Shown piece by piece: positions 9,816-19,572 of a stretch of 64,000 nt of DNA. Position 1 is the stretch's first letter, and every line of letters starts with the position of its first letter. The DNA is from Magnetococcus sp. PR-3 (lineage in GTDB: Bacteria; Pseudomonadota; Magnetococcia; Magnetococcales; Magnetococcaceae). The position numbers and the translations under genes are program-made. The notes under the pieces were generated by a model that worked only from the letters and a program-made list of their open reading frames with translations, was not told the origin of the DNA and ran no database searches. The stretch covers positions 267,057 through 331,056 of the forward strand of contig NZ_JBAHUQ010000002.1 in the NCBI RefSeq assembly GCF_036689865.1, read 5' to 3'.

Positions 9816-10403
9816 TCAGGCCCCCTCGCCGGTATTGACCTTTTTAAGCGCGACCGATCCTTCACGGGTACGGGCAAGCTGGTCAGGAATATTTTGTTTA
9901 CGTGCGTTACTACGTTTCCGATGCGCCAAGGCCACCGCCCCGATCAAAGCCACCAACAAAATCAGCGAGGCCACTTCAAAGGGGTACAAAAACTTGGTGT
10001 AGAGAATCTTACCGATCTCCATGGTGTTGTTGACATTTTCAGCCACCTCACCCTGTACTTCAGGATGAATACTGGTTGCCACTGCAATAAACTCAAACAG
10101 TACAACCACACCCACACCAATACCTAAGGGCAAGTGATCCTGGGCACCTTTACGCAGGGTGGCAAAATCTACATCCAACATCATAACGACGAAGAGGAAG
10201 AGAATGGCCACTGCACCCATATAAACCATCACCAGAATGACCGCTAGAAACTCCGCTTCGAGAAGCAGGAACAATCCAGCAGCGGTGAAGAAGGCCAAGA
10301 CCAAAAACATCACCGAGGAGACCGGGTTCTTAGCGGTGATCACCCGTAGGGCAGCCACCAGCAGAATCGCGGAGAGAAGATAGAAGACGACGTCCACCAA
10401 CAT
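9816..10403 (-). CDS. nuoJ: NADH-quinone oxidoreductase subunit J
   Basis: NuoJ is a five-helix membrane subunit next to NuoK and NuoA in complex I. The 195-residue product has the conserved N-terminus with [16 protein letters not shown] and the helix [22 protein letters not shown], which contains the pi-bulge region that moves during catalysis. The C-terminal 35 residues are polar and would be cytoplasmic. It begins 12 bp after the nuoI stop. Confidence 0.97.
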   Translation of the reverse strand: MLVDVVFYLLSAILLVAALRVITAKNPVSSVMFLVLAFFTAAGLFLLLEAEFLAVILVMVYMGAVAILFLFVVMMLDVDFATLRKGAQDHLPLGIGVGVVVLFEFIAVATSIHPEVQGEVAENVNNTMEIGKILYTKFLYPFEVASLILLVALIGAVALAHRKRSNARKQNIPDQLARTREGSVALKKVNTGEGA

Positions 10404-10415
10404 GTAGCGCGCTCC

Positions 10416-10910
10416 TCAGCGGTATTTGGCATCGGCATCTAAACGTGCGTCAATCTCTGCACGCCAGGATTCACCGTTGGCCAGGAGTTGATCTTTTTTG
10501 TAGAAGCGGGCTTCTCGGTCTTCATAAGCAACGTCAAGGTAGGGACCCATAACGATGGCTTCAACCGGGCAAGCCTCTTCACACAAGCCGCAGTAAATGC
10601 ATTTGAACAGGTCGATATCATAGACCTTGGTCAAACGTTTTTCTGCTGAGCTATCGGTATCAATTTCAATAAAGATGGCCTGAGCGGGGCAGATCGCTTC
10701 ACACAACTTACACGCCACACAGCGCTCTTCACCATTTTCAAAACGACGCAGCACATGGATGCCACGAAAACGCGGAGAGTAAGGTGTACGCTCTTCCGGA
10801 TACTGAATGGTGATATTGGGCCGGAACATGTAACGCAGGGTCACTGCCATGCCTTGCCACAATTCCCGTAAGGCCAGTGAGGCCAACATCTGTTTCATAT
10901 AAGTACCCAT
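10416..10910 (-). CDS. nuoI: NADH-quinone oxidoreductase subunit I (2x[4Fe-4S])
   Basis: NuoI carries clusters N6a and N6b in the peripheral arm of complex I, passing electrons to N2. The 164-residue product has two complete ferredoxin motifs, CVACKLCEAICPAQA and CIYCGLCEEACPVEA. The N-terminal amphipathic segment (MLASLALRELWQGM) matches the membrane-contact helix of the family. GGGGAG about 9 nt before the ATG supports this start. It lies 15 bp after nuoH. Confidence 0.98.
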   Translation of the reverse strand: MGTYMKQMLASLALRELWQGMAVTLRYMFRPNITIQYPEERTPYSPRFRGIHVLRRFENGEERCVACKLCEAICPAQAIFIEIDTDSSAEKRLTKVYDIDLFKCIYCGLCEEACPVEAIVMGPYLDVAYEDREARFYKKDQLLANGESWRAEIDARLDADAKYR

Positions 10911-10925
10911 TTGGATCGACTCCCC

Positions 10926-11957
10926 TTACGCCATATCCAGCAGGTGCATGGCTAGGCCGACAATAAAGATCCACGCCAGTGAGATGGGCAGAAACACCTT
11001 CCAACCGAGACGCATTAATTGGTCATAGCGGTAACGGGGGAAGGTAGCACGCAGCCACAGGAAGAAGAAGATCAACACGCCGGTCTTGAGGATTAACCAT
11101 ACAATACCGGGAATAAAGCTCAGAGCTTCGACTGGTGGCAACCAACCTCCTAAGAACATCAAGGCACCCAGTACGGCGACCATGATGATGTTGGCGTATT
11201 CACCCAGGAAGAACATACCGTAAGTCATGGCTGAATATTCTGTACAGAAACCAGAGACCAGCTCTGCTTCTGCTTCAGGCAAATCAAACGGTGCTCGGTT
11301 GGTTTCAGCAACGACGGAGATAAAGAAGATGAAGAAACCCGGCAGCAACGGCAAGGCGTACCAGAGATCCTTTTGCGACTCAACAATATCGCCTAAGTTC
11401 AAGCTACCAGCGAGCATGATCACAGGTACCAGGGTGAAACCCATGGAGACCTCATAAGAGATCATCTGTGCCGCGCTACGTAACGCACCAAGCAGTGAAT
11501 AGCGTGTGTTGGATGCCCAACCAGCTAAAAGAACGCCATACGCACCTAATGATGACATCGCCAGGATAAACAGTACCCCAACATTGACATCTGCCAGTAC
11601 CAACTCGGGAGAGAAAGGTACCACAGCCCAACTGACCAATGCGGTGGTAAAGGTCAGCATAGGTGCCAGGATGAACATGGTCTTATGGGCTTTGTTGGGT
11701 AGCATGGTCTCCTTGACGAAGAGCTTAACAGCGTCCGCCAAAGGTTGCAGGATACCAAACATACCCACCCGGTTTGGACCGAGACGGATCTGCATAAAGC
11801 CGATCAAACGACGTTCTGCCAAGGTCAGATAAGTGACACAGAACAGAATCGGCGCAATCAATGCGGCGATTTTCAGGATGGTCCAGACCAGCGCCCAAAG
11901 AGTATCCCCTAAGTACGCCACGCCCATCGCTTGAATGGAAGAGATGTATTCAGCCAT
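10926..11957 (-). CDS. nuoH: NADH-quinone oxidoreductase subunit H
   Basis: NuoH is the membrane subunit that forms the quinone entry channel with NuoB and NuoD. The 343-residue product has about eight helices and the signature [20 protein letters not shown], followed by the acidic loop [19 protein letters not shown] with the conserved Glu cluster. It follows nuoG after a 106-bp intergenic stretch that shows no obvious terminator. Confidence 0.98.
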   Translation of the reverse strand: MAEYISSIQAMGVAYLGDTLWALVWTILKIAALIAPILFCVTYLTLAERRLIGFMQIRLGPNRVGMFGILQPLADAVKLFVKETMLPNKAHKTMFILAPMLTFTTALVSWAVVPFSPELVLADVNVGVLFILAMSSLGAYGVLLAGWASNTRYSLLGALRSAAQMISYEVSMGFTLVPVIMLAGSLNLGDIVESQKDLWYALPLLPGFFIFFISVVAETNRAPFDLPEAEAELVSGFCTEYSAMTYGMFFLGEYANIIMVAVLGALMFLGGWLPPVEALSFIPGIVWLILKTGVLIFFFLWLRATFPRYRYDQLMRLGWKVFLPISLAWIFIVGLAMHLLDMA

Positions 11958-12063
11958 TGCGTGTGCCCGCTTCCCGTTTCAAGCCGACAGCCACATTCAC
12001 ATGTAGCCAATTATGATGATCCTGGTTCAGCTTAGGATCACCCCAAAGTATTCAATTTAAAAC

Positions 12064-14457
12064 TCAGATCGATGCAATGGAGACATCGGGGTAGCCGCTA
12101 TCCCAGTCGGTGAGTTTTTGTACTGCTTGTGCGCCATAGCTGGCAAAGGCCACCACGGTTCCCGCAGGAACACCGGCATCCAACACCGCTTTTAGCTCCA
12201 CCGTGTCATCACCGCGGATAAGGCGAACCATACCGTCGTTCTCAACCTTAGCCTTCGCGGCATCATCCGGGTGAATACGTAGCACGTTGCCACCGTTCAT
12301 GGACTTCATGACATGTGCACGTCGTACCATGGCATCACTATGGTAGAAAGGCAGTTCCATGGTGAGTACCAACCCTTTGGCTGCAGCAGGTACGCTGACC
12401 TGAGCAATCTCAAGACCTGTTGTAACCGGTTTATGGTCACAAGCTGGGGTCAGATCCTCACACACCAAGCGCTCTTCCTTATAACGCAGGTCTGCTGCTT
12501 CCAGTGACTGATGCAAGGATTCAAGCGTGGTATAAGGCAGCGGGCTGGAGAACCAGTCCGACAGTTTACGCAGGACACGCCAATCTTCTTTGGCTTCACC
12601 CTGGGCAGGCAGCAATTTTTCCATACGTTGGGCACGGCCCTCCGCATTGGTCACTGTGCTGACCTTCTCCCAAGCTGCTAATCCTGGCAAGACAACCGAA
12701 GCAGCCTCGCAGGTAGAGTTGCTAAAGGCACCCAGGTAGATCACATGGGCTTTATCCATAGCTGCACGTGCCAGTTTAGGATCCGCTGCTTCTCGCTCAA
12801 GATCCGCCCCTAAGACAAACAGAACCTTGATGCTGCCATCGGCCGCTGCTTCCAGGATCTGACGCGCATTTTTACCCTGCTTCTCAAGCAGCGCGTAACC
12901 AGGACCACGGTGAGGAACCACACCCAAGTCTTGCGCGGGTACAGCTGCGGCACGTGCACTGACTCGGTTGTAACCATTCCACTCATCAGAAAGCTTACCC
13001 AGCTTTTCCAAAATGGCGACAACCGTACGGCGCATGGTCTCAGCTGCTGGGTGATTAATAGCAAAGTCACCCAGAACGATGGCGGGCTTTTCAGCAGCAC
13101 TTAACATGGCCGCGACACGACCTGCATCGCTGTCAGCTTTTCCGCCAAGCGCTGCCAGAACATCGGCCAAGAAAGCCGGCTCATGACCCGGTGTTTGTAC
13201 CAAGGTCTCTAAACCGGGAAGGGCCAGATCTTTTTCACTGGGGTTGATGGCGATCAGTTTAGAACCGTTACGCGCAGCTTTACGCAGACGCAGGTTCAAC
13301 AGAGGCACATCATAACGGCTGTTGGAGCCCACCAGGAGAACGCCATCGGCACCCTCAAGTTGACTCAACGAGGTATTCATAAGGAGATCGGCACGGGTCA
13401 GAGCAACGGCATCTCCACTGAAATCACGCTGACGAATGCGGTGATCGACATGGGACGTACCCACCACATTGCGCAGGAAATCCTGGAAAGCATAAAGCTC
13501 TTCAGCAGCGGATTGCTCTTCAGAAGCAAGACCCGCAACTGTGCCAGCATCCCCTTCTTTAATGAGCTCAGCAGCTCGGGTCAGGGCTTCAGCCCAGGTG
13601 ACCGACTCCTGCCCGTTTTCACCACGAACAGCCGGTTGGGTCACACGATCCACACCCAGACCGTCGTATGAGAAACGACCACGGTCACACAACCATGTTT
13701 CGTTGATCTCGTCACATTCCCGCGCTGTCACACGCTTCACTTCACCCTCAAGCTGCTCAACCTGTACTTGGCAACCGACAGAACAGTGCGTACAGACAGC
13801 ATCGGAGCTGGACATCTCCCAGCTACGGGCTTTGAAGTGGAAAGGTTTGTCATTAAGTGCACCTACGGGACAAACCTGCGCCAAGTTACCGACCAACTCG
13901 GAACTTAGTGCTTTCTCCACATAGGTACCCACCAACATGTGGTCACCCCGACCCGTGGCACCCATCTCTTCAACACCTGCGATCTCCGTGGAGAAGCGGA
14001 TGCAACGGGTACAATGGATACAGCGATCCATTTCCGTTTCGATAATGGGACCTAGGTTGAGATTGCTGGGTTCGCGCTTAATTTCAATATAGCGGGAACG
14101 ATCTGGACCATACTTCATGGCCAGATCCTGTAGATCACAGGCACCACCCTGGTCACACACAGGGCAATCCAGCGGGTGGTTGATGAGTAAAAACTCCATC
14201 ACACCCTGGCGGGCTTGAATCACCATATCACTATGGGTATTCACCACCATTCCATCACCCACAGGCATGGCACAGGCCACAACTGGTTTGGGCATTTTTT
14301 CTACTTCCACCAAACACATGCGGCAGTTACCGGCCACAGAAAGTTTGGGATGGTAGCAGAAATGGGGAATTTTAACACCCAGCTTTTTAGACGCCTCCAT
14401 AATGGTGGTGCCAGGCTGGACTGTAATTTCCTTACCGTCGATGATCAGGGTAGGCAT
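12064..14457 (-). CDS. nuoG: NADH-quinone oxidoreductase subunit G, with N7 cluster ligands
   Basis: NuoG holds several Fe-S clusters of the peripheral arm. In the 797-residue product I see the [2Fe-2S] N1b ligands (Cys34, 45, 48, 62), the N5 ligands (His94, Cys98, 101, 107), the N4 ligands (Cys146, 149, 152, 196) and a further complete set, Cys222, 225, 229 and 257 (CTHCSVGC ... WLCDRGRF), matching the N7 site. N7 is known in NuoG of Escherichia coli and Thermus but is missing in mitochondrial and Paracoccus-type subunits. The rest is a molybdopterin-oxidoreductase-like domain without cofactor function in complex I. It starts 14 bp after nuoF. Confidence 0.97.
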   Translation of the reverse strand: MPTLIIDGKEITVQPGTTIMEASKKLGVKIPHFCYHPKLSVAGNCRMCLVEVEKMPKPVVACAMPVGDGMVVNTHSDMVIQARQGVMEFLLINHPLDCPVCDQGGACDLQDLAMKYGPDRSRYIEIKREPSNLNLGPIIETEMDRCIHCTRCIRFSTEIAGVEEMGATGRGDHMLVGTYVEKALSSELVGNLAQVCPVGALNDKPFHFKARSWEMSSSDAVCTHCSVGCQVQVEQLEGEVKRVTARECDEINETWLCDRGRFSYDGLGVDRVTQPAVRGENGQESVTWAEALTRAAELIKEGDAGTVAGLASEEQSAAEELYAFQDFLRNVVGTSHVDHRIRQRDFSGDAVALTRADLLMNTSLSQLEGADGVLLVGSNSRYDVPLLNLRLRKAARNGSKLIAINPSEKDLALPGLETLVQTPGHEPAFLADVLAALGGKADSDAGRVAAMLSAAEKPAIVLGDFAINHPAAETMRRTVVAILEKLGKLSDEWNGYNRVSARAAAVPAQDLGVVPHRGPGYALLEKQGKNARQILEAAADGSIKVLFVLGADLEREAADPKLARAAMDKAHVIYLGAFSNSTCEAASVVLPGLAAWEKVSTVTNAEGRAQRMEKLLPAQGEAKEDWRVLRKLSDWFSSPLPYTTLESLHQSLEAADLRYKEERLVCEDLTPACDHKPVTTGLEIAQVSVPAAAKGLVLTMELPFYHSDAMVRRAHVMKSMNGGNVLRIHPDDAAKAKVENDGMVRLIRGDDTVELKAVLDAGVPAGTVVAFASYGAQAVQKLTDWDSGYPDVSIASI

Positions 14458-14471
14458 CGCGTTGCGTCTCC

Positions 14472-15746
14472 TCAGTCCACCATGCAGCGACCATGTTCAA
14501 CATGGTACTCAAACTCGTCCCGGAAATGGCGGATGGCACCCACAATGGGCATCGCCGCCGCGTCTCCCAGGGCGCAGATGGTCTTGCCCTGAATGTTGCC
14601 GCACACATTAAGCAGCAGATCAATATCTTCCTGACGACCTTGACCGTTCTCAATCCGATCCATGATCTGCGCCAACCAACCGGTACCTTCCCGGCACGGA
14701 GTGCATTGACCACAGGATTCATGACGGTAGAACTTACTTAGCCGTGCAATGGCTTTAACAATACACGTGGATTTATCCATCACGATGACAGAACCAGCAC
14801 CTAACATCGTGCCAGCCTGGGCCATGGCATCATAATCCATGGTGACGGTTTCACACTGCTCTGGGTTAAGAACCGGTGTAGATGAACCACCGGGAATAAT
14901 CCCTTTAAGATTCTCCCAACCCCCACGCACACCACCAGCGTAGTCGTTGATGAGCGTCTTCAGAGGAATACCCAACTCAACTTCGTAGTTACCGGGCTTG
15001 TTCACATGGCCAGATACACTGAAAAGCTTGGTACCACTGGATTTTTCAACACCCAGCTTACTGTACCAGTCTCCACCTTTTTCAATGATGGAGGGTACGG
15101 AAGAGAGGGTCTCAACATTATTGATCACTGTGGGGCAACCATAGAGACCAACGTTGGCAGGGAAAGGTGGCTTCAGTCGAGGCTGACCTTTATCCCCTTC
15201 CAGAGAGTTGAGCAATGCACTCTCTTCACCACACACATAGGCGCCAGCGCCACGGTGCACGGCCAGATCAAACTCAATGCCTTTGCCGAGAATATTCTTA
15301 CCCAGCAGGTTGGCAGCGTAGGCTTCTTCAATCGCGGCTTCCAGGATCATCGCTTCGCGGTAAAATTCGCCGCGAATGTAGATATAACCCTGTTTAGAAC
15401 CAACGGAATAGCCGGCAATGATCATACCCTCCACCAAAAGGTGGGGGTCATAACGCATGATATCACGGTCTTTACAGGTGCCTGGCTCGCCTTCATCAGC
15501 ATTGCAAACCAGATATTTGGGCCGGGGATCATCCTTGGGAATGAAAGACCACTTCAAACCCGCCGGGAAGCCCGCTCCACCGCGACCACGCAGGCCAGCG
15601 GTTTTAACCTCTTGGATAATCTCTTCACCTTGCATCCCCAGGGCTTTTTCCATCTGCTTGTAGGCGCCCTGTTTCTTGGCGACTGCAAGGGTGTTCTGCC
15701 CCTCGATGTGGATGTTCTTGAAGAGCACCAGATTGGCATCGCTCAT
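14472..15746 (-). CDS. nuoF: NADH-quinone oxidoreductase subunit F (NADH/FMN-binding)
   Basis: NuoF oxidises NADH through FMN and passes electrons to the N3 [4Fe-4S] cluster. The 424-residue product has the glycine-rich FMN/NADH motifs [13 protein letters not shown] and [14 protein letters not shown], and the cluster motif [11 protein letters not shown] with the distant Cys in [14 protein letters not shown]. The order and length are typical. It begins 25 bp after the nuoE stop. Confidence 0.98.
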   Translation of the reverse strand: MSDANLVLFKNIHIEGQNTLAVAKKQGAYKQMEKALGMQGEEIIQEVKTAGLRGRGGAGFPAGLKWSFIPKDDPRPKYLVCNADEGEPGTCKDRDIMRYDPHLLVEGMIIAGYSVGSKQGYIYIRGEFYREAMILEAAIEEAYAANLLGKNILGKGIEFDLAVHRGAGAYVCGEESALLNSLEGDKGQPRLKPPFPANVGLYGCPTVINNVETLSSVPSIIEKGGDWYSKLGVEKSSGTKLFSVSGHVNKPGNYEVELGIPLKTLINDYAGGVRGGWENLKGIIPGGSSTPVLNPEQCETVTMDYDAMAQAGTMLGAGSVIVMDKSTCIVKAIARLSKFYRHESCGQCTPCREGTGWLAQIMDRIENGQGRQEDIDLLLNVCGNIQGKTICALGDAAAMPIVGAIRHFRDEFEYHVEHGRCMVD

Positions 15747-15771
15747 GGTGTGTCCTCGCCGTTATCCGAAC

Positions 15772-16284
15772 TTAAGCCTTAGCGGCCAGTTCGTCGATAA
15801 TCTTAACCGCAGACTCAGGTGTCAGATTTTCGTAGTAGTCGTCGTTGACCTGGAACATGGGTGCATTAACACACGCACCCAGGCACTCCACTTCGGTCAG
15901 GGTGAATTGTCCGTCGTCCGTGGATTGACCGTAATCAATCTCTAGACGCCCCTTCACCGCATCACCGATGCCGTCAGAACCACAAAGCCAACAGGAGATG
16001 TTGGTGCATACCTGTACGTGATGCTTACCAACGGGCTTCAGGTTGTACATGGTGTAGAAGGTGGCAACCTCATACACACGGATCGGCGCCAGCTCCATAA
16101 TTTCAGCGACATAATCCATGGATTCTCGGGAGAGCCAACCACCAAATTCCCGTTGTGCAAGATCTAGTACCGGCAGCAGAGCTGACTGGCGCTGATCTTC
16201 GGGATAGCGGTTATAGATGGTCTCTACCTTCTTGAGAGCCTCTTCTGTAAAAGCGGGCTTAGCCGCTTGTGCATTCTCACTCAT
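15772..16284 (-). CDS. nuoE: NADH-quinone oxidoreductase subunit E
   Basis: NuoE is a thioredoxin-fold protein with the [2Fe-2S] cluster N1a beside NuoF. The 170-residue product has the four ligands Cys93, Cys98, Cys134 and Cys138 (VCTNISC and ECLGACVNAP). An additional Cys at 101 lies in the same loop where many homologues have Arg or another residue. GGAAAG before the ATG supports the start. It sits between nuoD (30 bp) and nuoF. Confidence 0.98.
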   Translation of the reverse strand: MSENAQAAKPAFTEEALKKVETIYNRYPEDQRQSALLPVLDLAQREFGGWLSRESMDYVAEIMELAPIRVYEVATFYTMYNLKPVGKHHVQVCTNISCWLCGSDGIGDAVKGRLEIDYGQSTDDGQFTLTEVECLGACVNAPMFQVNDDYYENLTPESAVKIIDELAAKA

Positions 16285-16314
16285 CGCTTTCCATCACCTT
16301 ATTGGGTTGATGCC

Positions 16315-17508
16315 TTAGCGGTCGATTTCGCCAAAGACGATATCGATACTGCCGATGATGGTGGTTACGTCAGCAATCATATGCCCCTTGGCCATATCCT
16401 TCATGGCTTGCAGATGGTTGAAACCAGCTGCACGGATACGGGCACGGTAGGGTTTGTTGCCACCGTCGGATACCAAATAGATCCCCAATTCACCCTTGGG
16501 GGTCTCCACCGCTGCATACACTTCACCTTCGGGCAGATCAAAACCCTCGGTACACAGTTTGAAGTGGTGAATCATCGACTCCATGTCTTGCTTCATATCT
16601 TGACGATAAGGCATGGAGATCTTGAAGTTCTCATTGCGCACAGGACCGGGTTTGATCTGATCCAGACACTGCTGGATGATTTTAACCGCTTCACGGCACT
16701 CTTCAATACGAACCAAATAGCGATCATAACTGTCGCCATTTTTACCCACAGGGATATCAAACTCCACCTTATCATAGGCGTCGTATGGTTCCGCTTTACG
16801 TAGGTCAAATGCAACACCACTACCCCGTAACATAGGACCAGTAAAGCCCCAGTTGTAGGCTTCCTCTTCACTGACGGTACCAATATCTACCAGACGCTGT
16901 TTCCAGATCCGGTTATTGGTTAGCAGTGTTTCATACTCATCCAGCTTTGCAGGAAAGTGGTTGCAGAAATCACGAATACGCTCTTCCAAACCATCGGGCA
17001 GGTCACGCGCCACACCACCAGGACGGAAGTAGTTGGCGTGCATACGTGCACCACAAGCAGCTTCATAGATATCCATCAACTCTTCCCGCTCACGGAAACA
17101 GTAGAGGAACATGGTCATGGCACCAACATCAAGACCGTGGGCACCAAAGAAGAGCAAGTGGTTAATAAAGCGGGTGATCTCTGCATAGATGGTACGGATA
17201 TATTGGGCCCGTTCAGGCACCTCAATGTTACCCAAGCGCTCAATGGCTACGACCCATGCATGCTCTTCGCTCATCATAGACATGTAGTCTAGACGGTCGA
17301 AATAGGGTGTACCCTGAATGTAGGTTTTTTGCTCAAGCAGTTTTTCCGTACCCCGGTGCAACAGACCTACATGGGGATCGGCACGCTCAACGACCTCACC
17401 ATCCAACTCCAACAGGAGACGCAACACACCGTGAGCTGCAGGGTGCTGGGGGCCAAAGTTGATGGCGTAGTTTTGAAACTCTTTATGGTCTGTGATGGTT
17501 GCTGGCAT
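16315..17508 (-). CDS. nuoD: NADH-quinone oxidoreductase subunit D
   Basis: NuoD (49-kDa subunit) forms the quinone-reduction pocket facing cluster N2 of NuoB. The 397-residue product begins with the signature [15 protein letters not shown] and [14 protein letters not shown], and has the later [10 protein letters not shown] and the C-terminal FGEIDR. It is a free-standing NuoD, not the NuoCD fusion of enterobacteria. The Arg in LLHRGTEKL (residue 52) lies in the segment where the mitochondrial homologue is reported to be dimethylated by NDUFAF7. I mention it because a family member is encoded at 3228-4406. It begins 10 bp after the nuoC stop. Confidence 0.98.
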   Translation of the reverse strand: MPATITDHKEFQNYAINFGPQHPAAHGVLRLLLELDGEVVERADPHVGLLHRGTEKLLEQKTYIQGTPYFDRLDYMSMMSEEHAWVVAIERLGNIEVPERAQYIRTIYAEITRFINHLLFFGAHGLDVGAMTMFLYCFREREELMDIYEAACGARMHANYFRPGGVARDLPDGLEERIRDFCNHFPAKLDEYETLLTNNRIWKQRLVDIGTVSEEEAYNWGFTGPMLRGSGVAFDLRKAEPYDAYDKVEFDIPVGKNGDSYDRYLVRIEECREAVKIIQQCLDQIKPGPVRNENFKISMPYRQDMKQDMESMIHHFKLCTEGFDLPEGEVYAAVETPKGELGIYLVSDGGNKPYRARIRAAGFNHLQAMKDMAKGHMIADVTTIIGSIDIVFGEIDR

Positions 17509-17518
17509 CGTCGCCTCC

Positions 17519-18082
17519 TTACGCTTTTTCGTCGGTGGCGTTACCGTAGAAGATCCGGTTTGGAATGGTCAGATCAACCGGTTCACGGACGATGCGCTGT
17601 TGGGTTTCATCGTAACGCAGCTCAAAGGGGCCGGTTACATCAAAATCCTTACGCAGGGGGAAGCCATCAAAATCGTAGTCCAGTAACAGACGGCGGAGAT
17701 CCGGATGACCTGAGATCATGATGCCAAACATCTCATACATCTCACGCTCAAACCAATCGGCAGCTTTCCATAACGGCGTTATGGAGGGAACAGCGATGGA
17801 CTCATCCACCAGGGTTTTAACCCGGATACGATGGTTCTTATGTACCGAAAGAAGCTGGTAGACCACTTCAAATGGCTTTTCACGCTTAGGGTAGTGTACC
17901 GCTGTTACATCGATAAACAGCTTAAAGTCCATGCCAGGATCATCACGCATGGTTTTTAGGGTTTCCACCACAGCATCAGGCTCACACCAGACAACCAGCG
18001 CGCCACAAACCCACTCTCTTTTTAACTCAGGTAGGATTGCTTCAACACGCGATTCCAGACGTTGTAACTTATCGGTGGTCAT
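17519..18082 (-). CDS. nuoC: NADH-quinone oxidoreductase subunit C
   Basis: NuoC is the 30-kDa subunit of the complex I peripheral arm, without cofactors. I chose the ATG at 18082 because GGAGGAAG stands 5-6 nt before it and it overlaps the nuoB stop in an ATGA arrangement; the frame is open a few codons further upstream but without support. The 187-residue protein has the family signature [29 protein letters not shown] region and ends with the short acidic tail ATDEKA. It is separate from nuoD, as in mitochondria-like operons. Confidence 0.97.
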   Translation of the reverse strand: MTTDKLQRLESRVEAILPELKREWVCGALVVWCEPDAVVETLKTMRDDPGMDFKLFIDVTAVHYPKREKPFEVVYQLLSVHKNHRIRVKTLVDESIAVPSITPLWKAADWFEREMYEMFGIMISGHPDLRRLLLDYDFDGFPLRKDFDVTGPFELRYDETQQRIVREPVDLTIPNRIFYGNATDEKA

Positions 18083-18588
18083 ACACGCTTCCTCCAACCG
18101 GAGTAAACCTGACCGTCACGGTTGATTTTCTTCTGTAACTGCATAATGCCGTACATGACCGCTTCCGCTGTGGGCGGGCAGCCTGGAATATAGACATCAA
18201 CAGGCAGAATACGGTCACAACCACGTACTACCGAATAGGAGTAGTGATAATAACCGCCACCATTGGCGCAGGAGCCCATGGAGATAACATAGCGGGGCTC
18301 TGGCATTTGGTCGTAGACCTTACGCAGAGCTGGCGCCATTTTATTGGTCAGTGTACCCGCAACAATGATGACATCGGATTGCCGAGGCGAACCCCGGAAC
18401 ACAACACCAAAACGGTCGAGGTCATAACGACTGGCCCCGGCATTCATCATCTCCACCGCACAGCACGCCAGACCAAAGGTCATGGGCCAGACGGACATGG
18501 AGCGACCCCAGTTGACCAGTTTGTCAGCGGAGGTTAGCAGAAAGCCACGGTCATTAACCTCTTGATGCAGCTCTTCGATCATTCCCAT
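18079..18588 (-). CDS. nuoB: NADH-quinone oxidoreductase subunit B (cluster N2)
   Basis: NuoB binds N2, the last Fe-S cluster before quinone. The 169-residue product shows all four ligands, the tandem Cys42-Cys43 ([11 protein letters not shown]), Cys107 ([10 protein letters not shown]) and Cys137 ([10 protein letters not shown]). The start at 18588 follows a purine-rich stretch. A second ATG at 18582 overlaps the nuoA stop as ATGA and is equally plausible. The gene overlaps both nuoA and nuoC by a few bases, so the first three cistrons are probably translationally coupled. Confidence 0.98.
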   Translation of the reverse strand: MGMIEELHQEVNDRGFLLTSADKLVNWGRSMSVWPMTFGLACCAVEMMNAGASRYDLDRFGVVFRGSPRQSDVIIVAGTLTNKMAPALRKVYDQMPEPRYVISMGSCANGGGYYHYSYSVVRGCDRILPVDVYIPGCPPTAEAVMYGIMQLQKKINRDGQVYSGWRKRV

Positions 18589-18935
18589 TCCAACGCCCCC
18601 TTCTTCCAGGCGTAAGCGTAGCCAACCAAGAGCACCATCAGGAACAGCATCATCTCAATAAAGCCGATGATCCCGATTTCCTTAAAAGCAACCGCCCACG
18701 GAAAGAGGAACGCTGCTTCAATATCGAAGATGATGAACAAGATCGCGAGGAGATAAAAGCGAACGTCAAACTTGATGTAGACGCGCGATAGAGGGGCGAA
18801 GCCGCATTCGTATTGAGAGCCTTTTTCCTCATAGGGGCGCTTGACCCCGACCAGATAGCTGGCAGCCAACATGAACACCGCCATACCCCCGGCTATGATC
18901 AGCAGAACCAGGACCGGAAAATAATTCTCCAGCAT
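18579..18935 (-). CDS. nuoA: NADH-quinone oxidoreductase subunit A
   Basis: NuoA is a three-helix membrane subunit at the junction of the two arms of complex I. The 118-residue product has the conserved loop [13 protein letters not shown] and the helix [27 protein letters not shown] with its characteristic FDIE. AAGGAAAGGG 6-10 nt before the ATG is a good ribosome binding site. It is the first gene of a complete nuoA-N operon of 14 genes in canonical order. Confidence 0.98.
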   Translation of the reverse strand: MLENYFPVLVLLIIAGGMAVFMLAASYLVGVKRPYEEKGSQYECGFAPLSRVYIKFDVRFYLLAILFIIFDIEAAFLFPWAVAFKEIGIIGFIEMMLFLMVLLVGYAYAWKKGALEWE

Positions 18936-19014
18936 GCTGTCACCCTTTCCTTGAGTGCGTATTTTTAGGGTGGGTTAGCAGCCACACCCACGCATTTATC
19001 AGGTAGCCGGACGA

Positions 19015-19043
19015 TGAGTACCATCCCAGGCATCCCACGTCAA
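19015..19043 (-). promoter_or_regulatory. Possible promoter of the nuo operon
   Basis: Reading the minus strand, TTGACG (19043-19038) is followed after 17 nt by TACTCA (19020-19015) preceded by TGG, an extended -10 arrangement. The -10 match is weak. The position, about 80 bp before nuoA, is suitable. This is the best candidate I found by eye. Confidence 0.3.
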
Positions 19044-19177
19044 GCGATACATCGGAAATCATACACACGTTGCTGTTTCGTCATCACCCTATTACACCAC
19101 AAACGCACCAGCATAGACTCACCTAACACTTTGTATTGGCGAATGAAACATAAAGACTAAAATTCAGAAAAAATATT

Positions 19178-19207
19178 TTGTATAACGGCATTAAAATGCC
19201 CTATATA
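19178..19207 (+). promoter_or_regulatory. Possible plus-strand promoter with an embedded dyad
   Basis: TTGTAT (19178-19183) and TATATA (19202-19207) are 18 nt apart. The spacer contains the dyad GGCATT-AA-AATGCC (19187-19200), placed where a repressor would block RNA polymerase. The gene start is about 365 bp downstream, which would imply a long leader, so confidence is low. Confidence 0.25.
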
Positions 19208-19572
19208 GACTCTGTTTATTTTTCTCTTTTTACTTTCAGCATCTTACATTTGCCGATCTTCATATACCGCATATGACATATATAAAATGTTCTGTTTATC
19301 CCTTAACCCCACCTAAACTCTTAACCCATATTATTATCTTCTTATATTCGCTCATCTTATTAACAAAGCGGCTCAAGGATACAGGCCAAGCTTTTTACGC
19401 TCAAAGAACGATGTAACTTAACCTAATCTCATCAAGATATGCGCCAAGTTTTACACAACATGCGTAATGATAATTCTTTCAAACCCATATGAACTGTGGC
19501 ATTATCAAAGGTATATCTTACTGCCTAATAACCTGCTATAGGTTATGGATTACAACCTACGGTTATAACCAA

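Larger units (their letters stand above)
18936..19572. other. AT-rich intergenic region between divergent nuoA and orphan gene
   Basis: About 640 bp without a credible gene. Base composition is clearly more AT-rich than the flanks from about 19130 to 19480. It must hold the promoters of nuo (minus) and of the plus-strand gene at 19573. The plus-strand frame stays open upstream of 19573 back to an ATG at 19489, but that stretch encodes a Cys- and Tyr-rich peptide without a ribosome binding site and looks non-coding. Small dyads occur: GGCATT/AATGCC (19187-19200), TAGGTT/AACCTA (19539-19559) and the palindrome GGTTATAACC (19561-19570). Confidence 0.6.

Noticed and set aside
15006..15782. 258-codon plus-strand frame opposite nuoF
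   Set aside because: It is an antisense shadow of a well-conserved gene; the translation shows no family features or start signal.
16267..17292. Plus-strand frames of 178 and 111 codons opposite nuoD
   Set aside because: Antisense to an intact NuoD with all signatures; low-complexity His/Thr-rich translations typical of shadows.
19489..19572. N-terminal extension of the orphan gene
   Set aside because: The 28 extra codons give a Cys/Tyr-rich peptide, no ribosome binding site is present, and the stretch contains two dyads better read as regulatory DNA.
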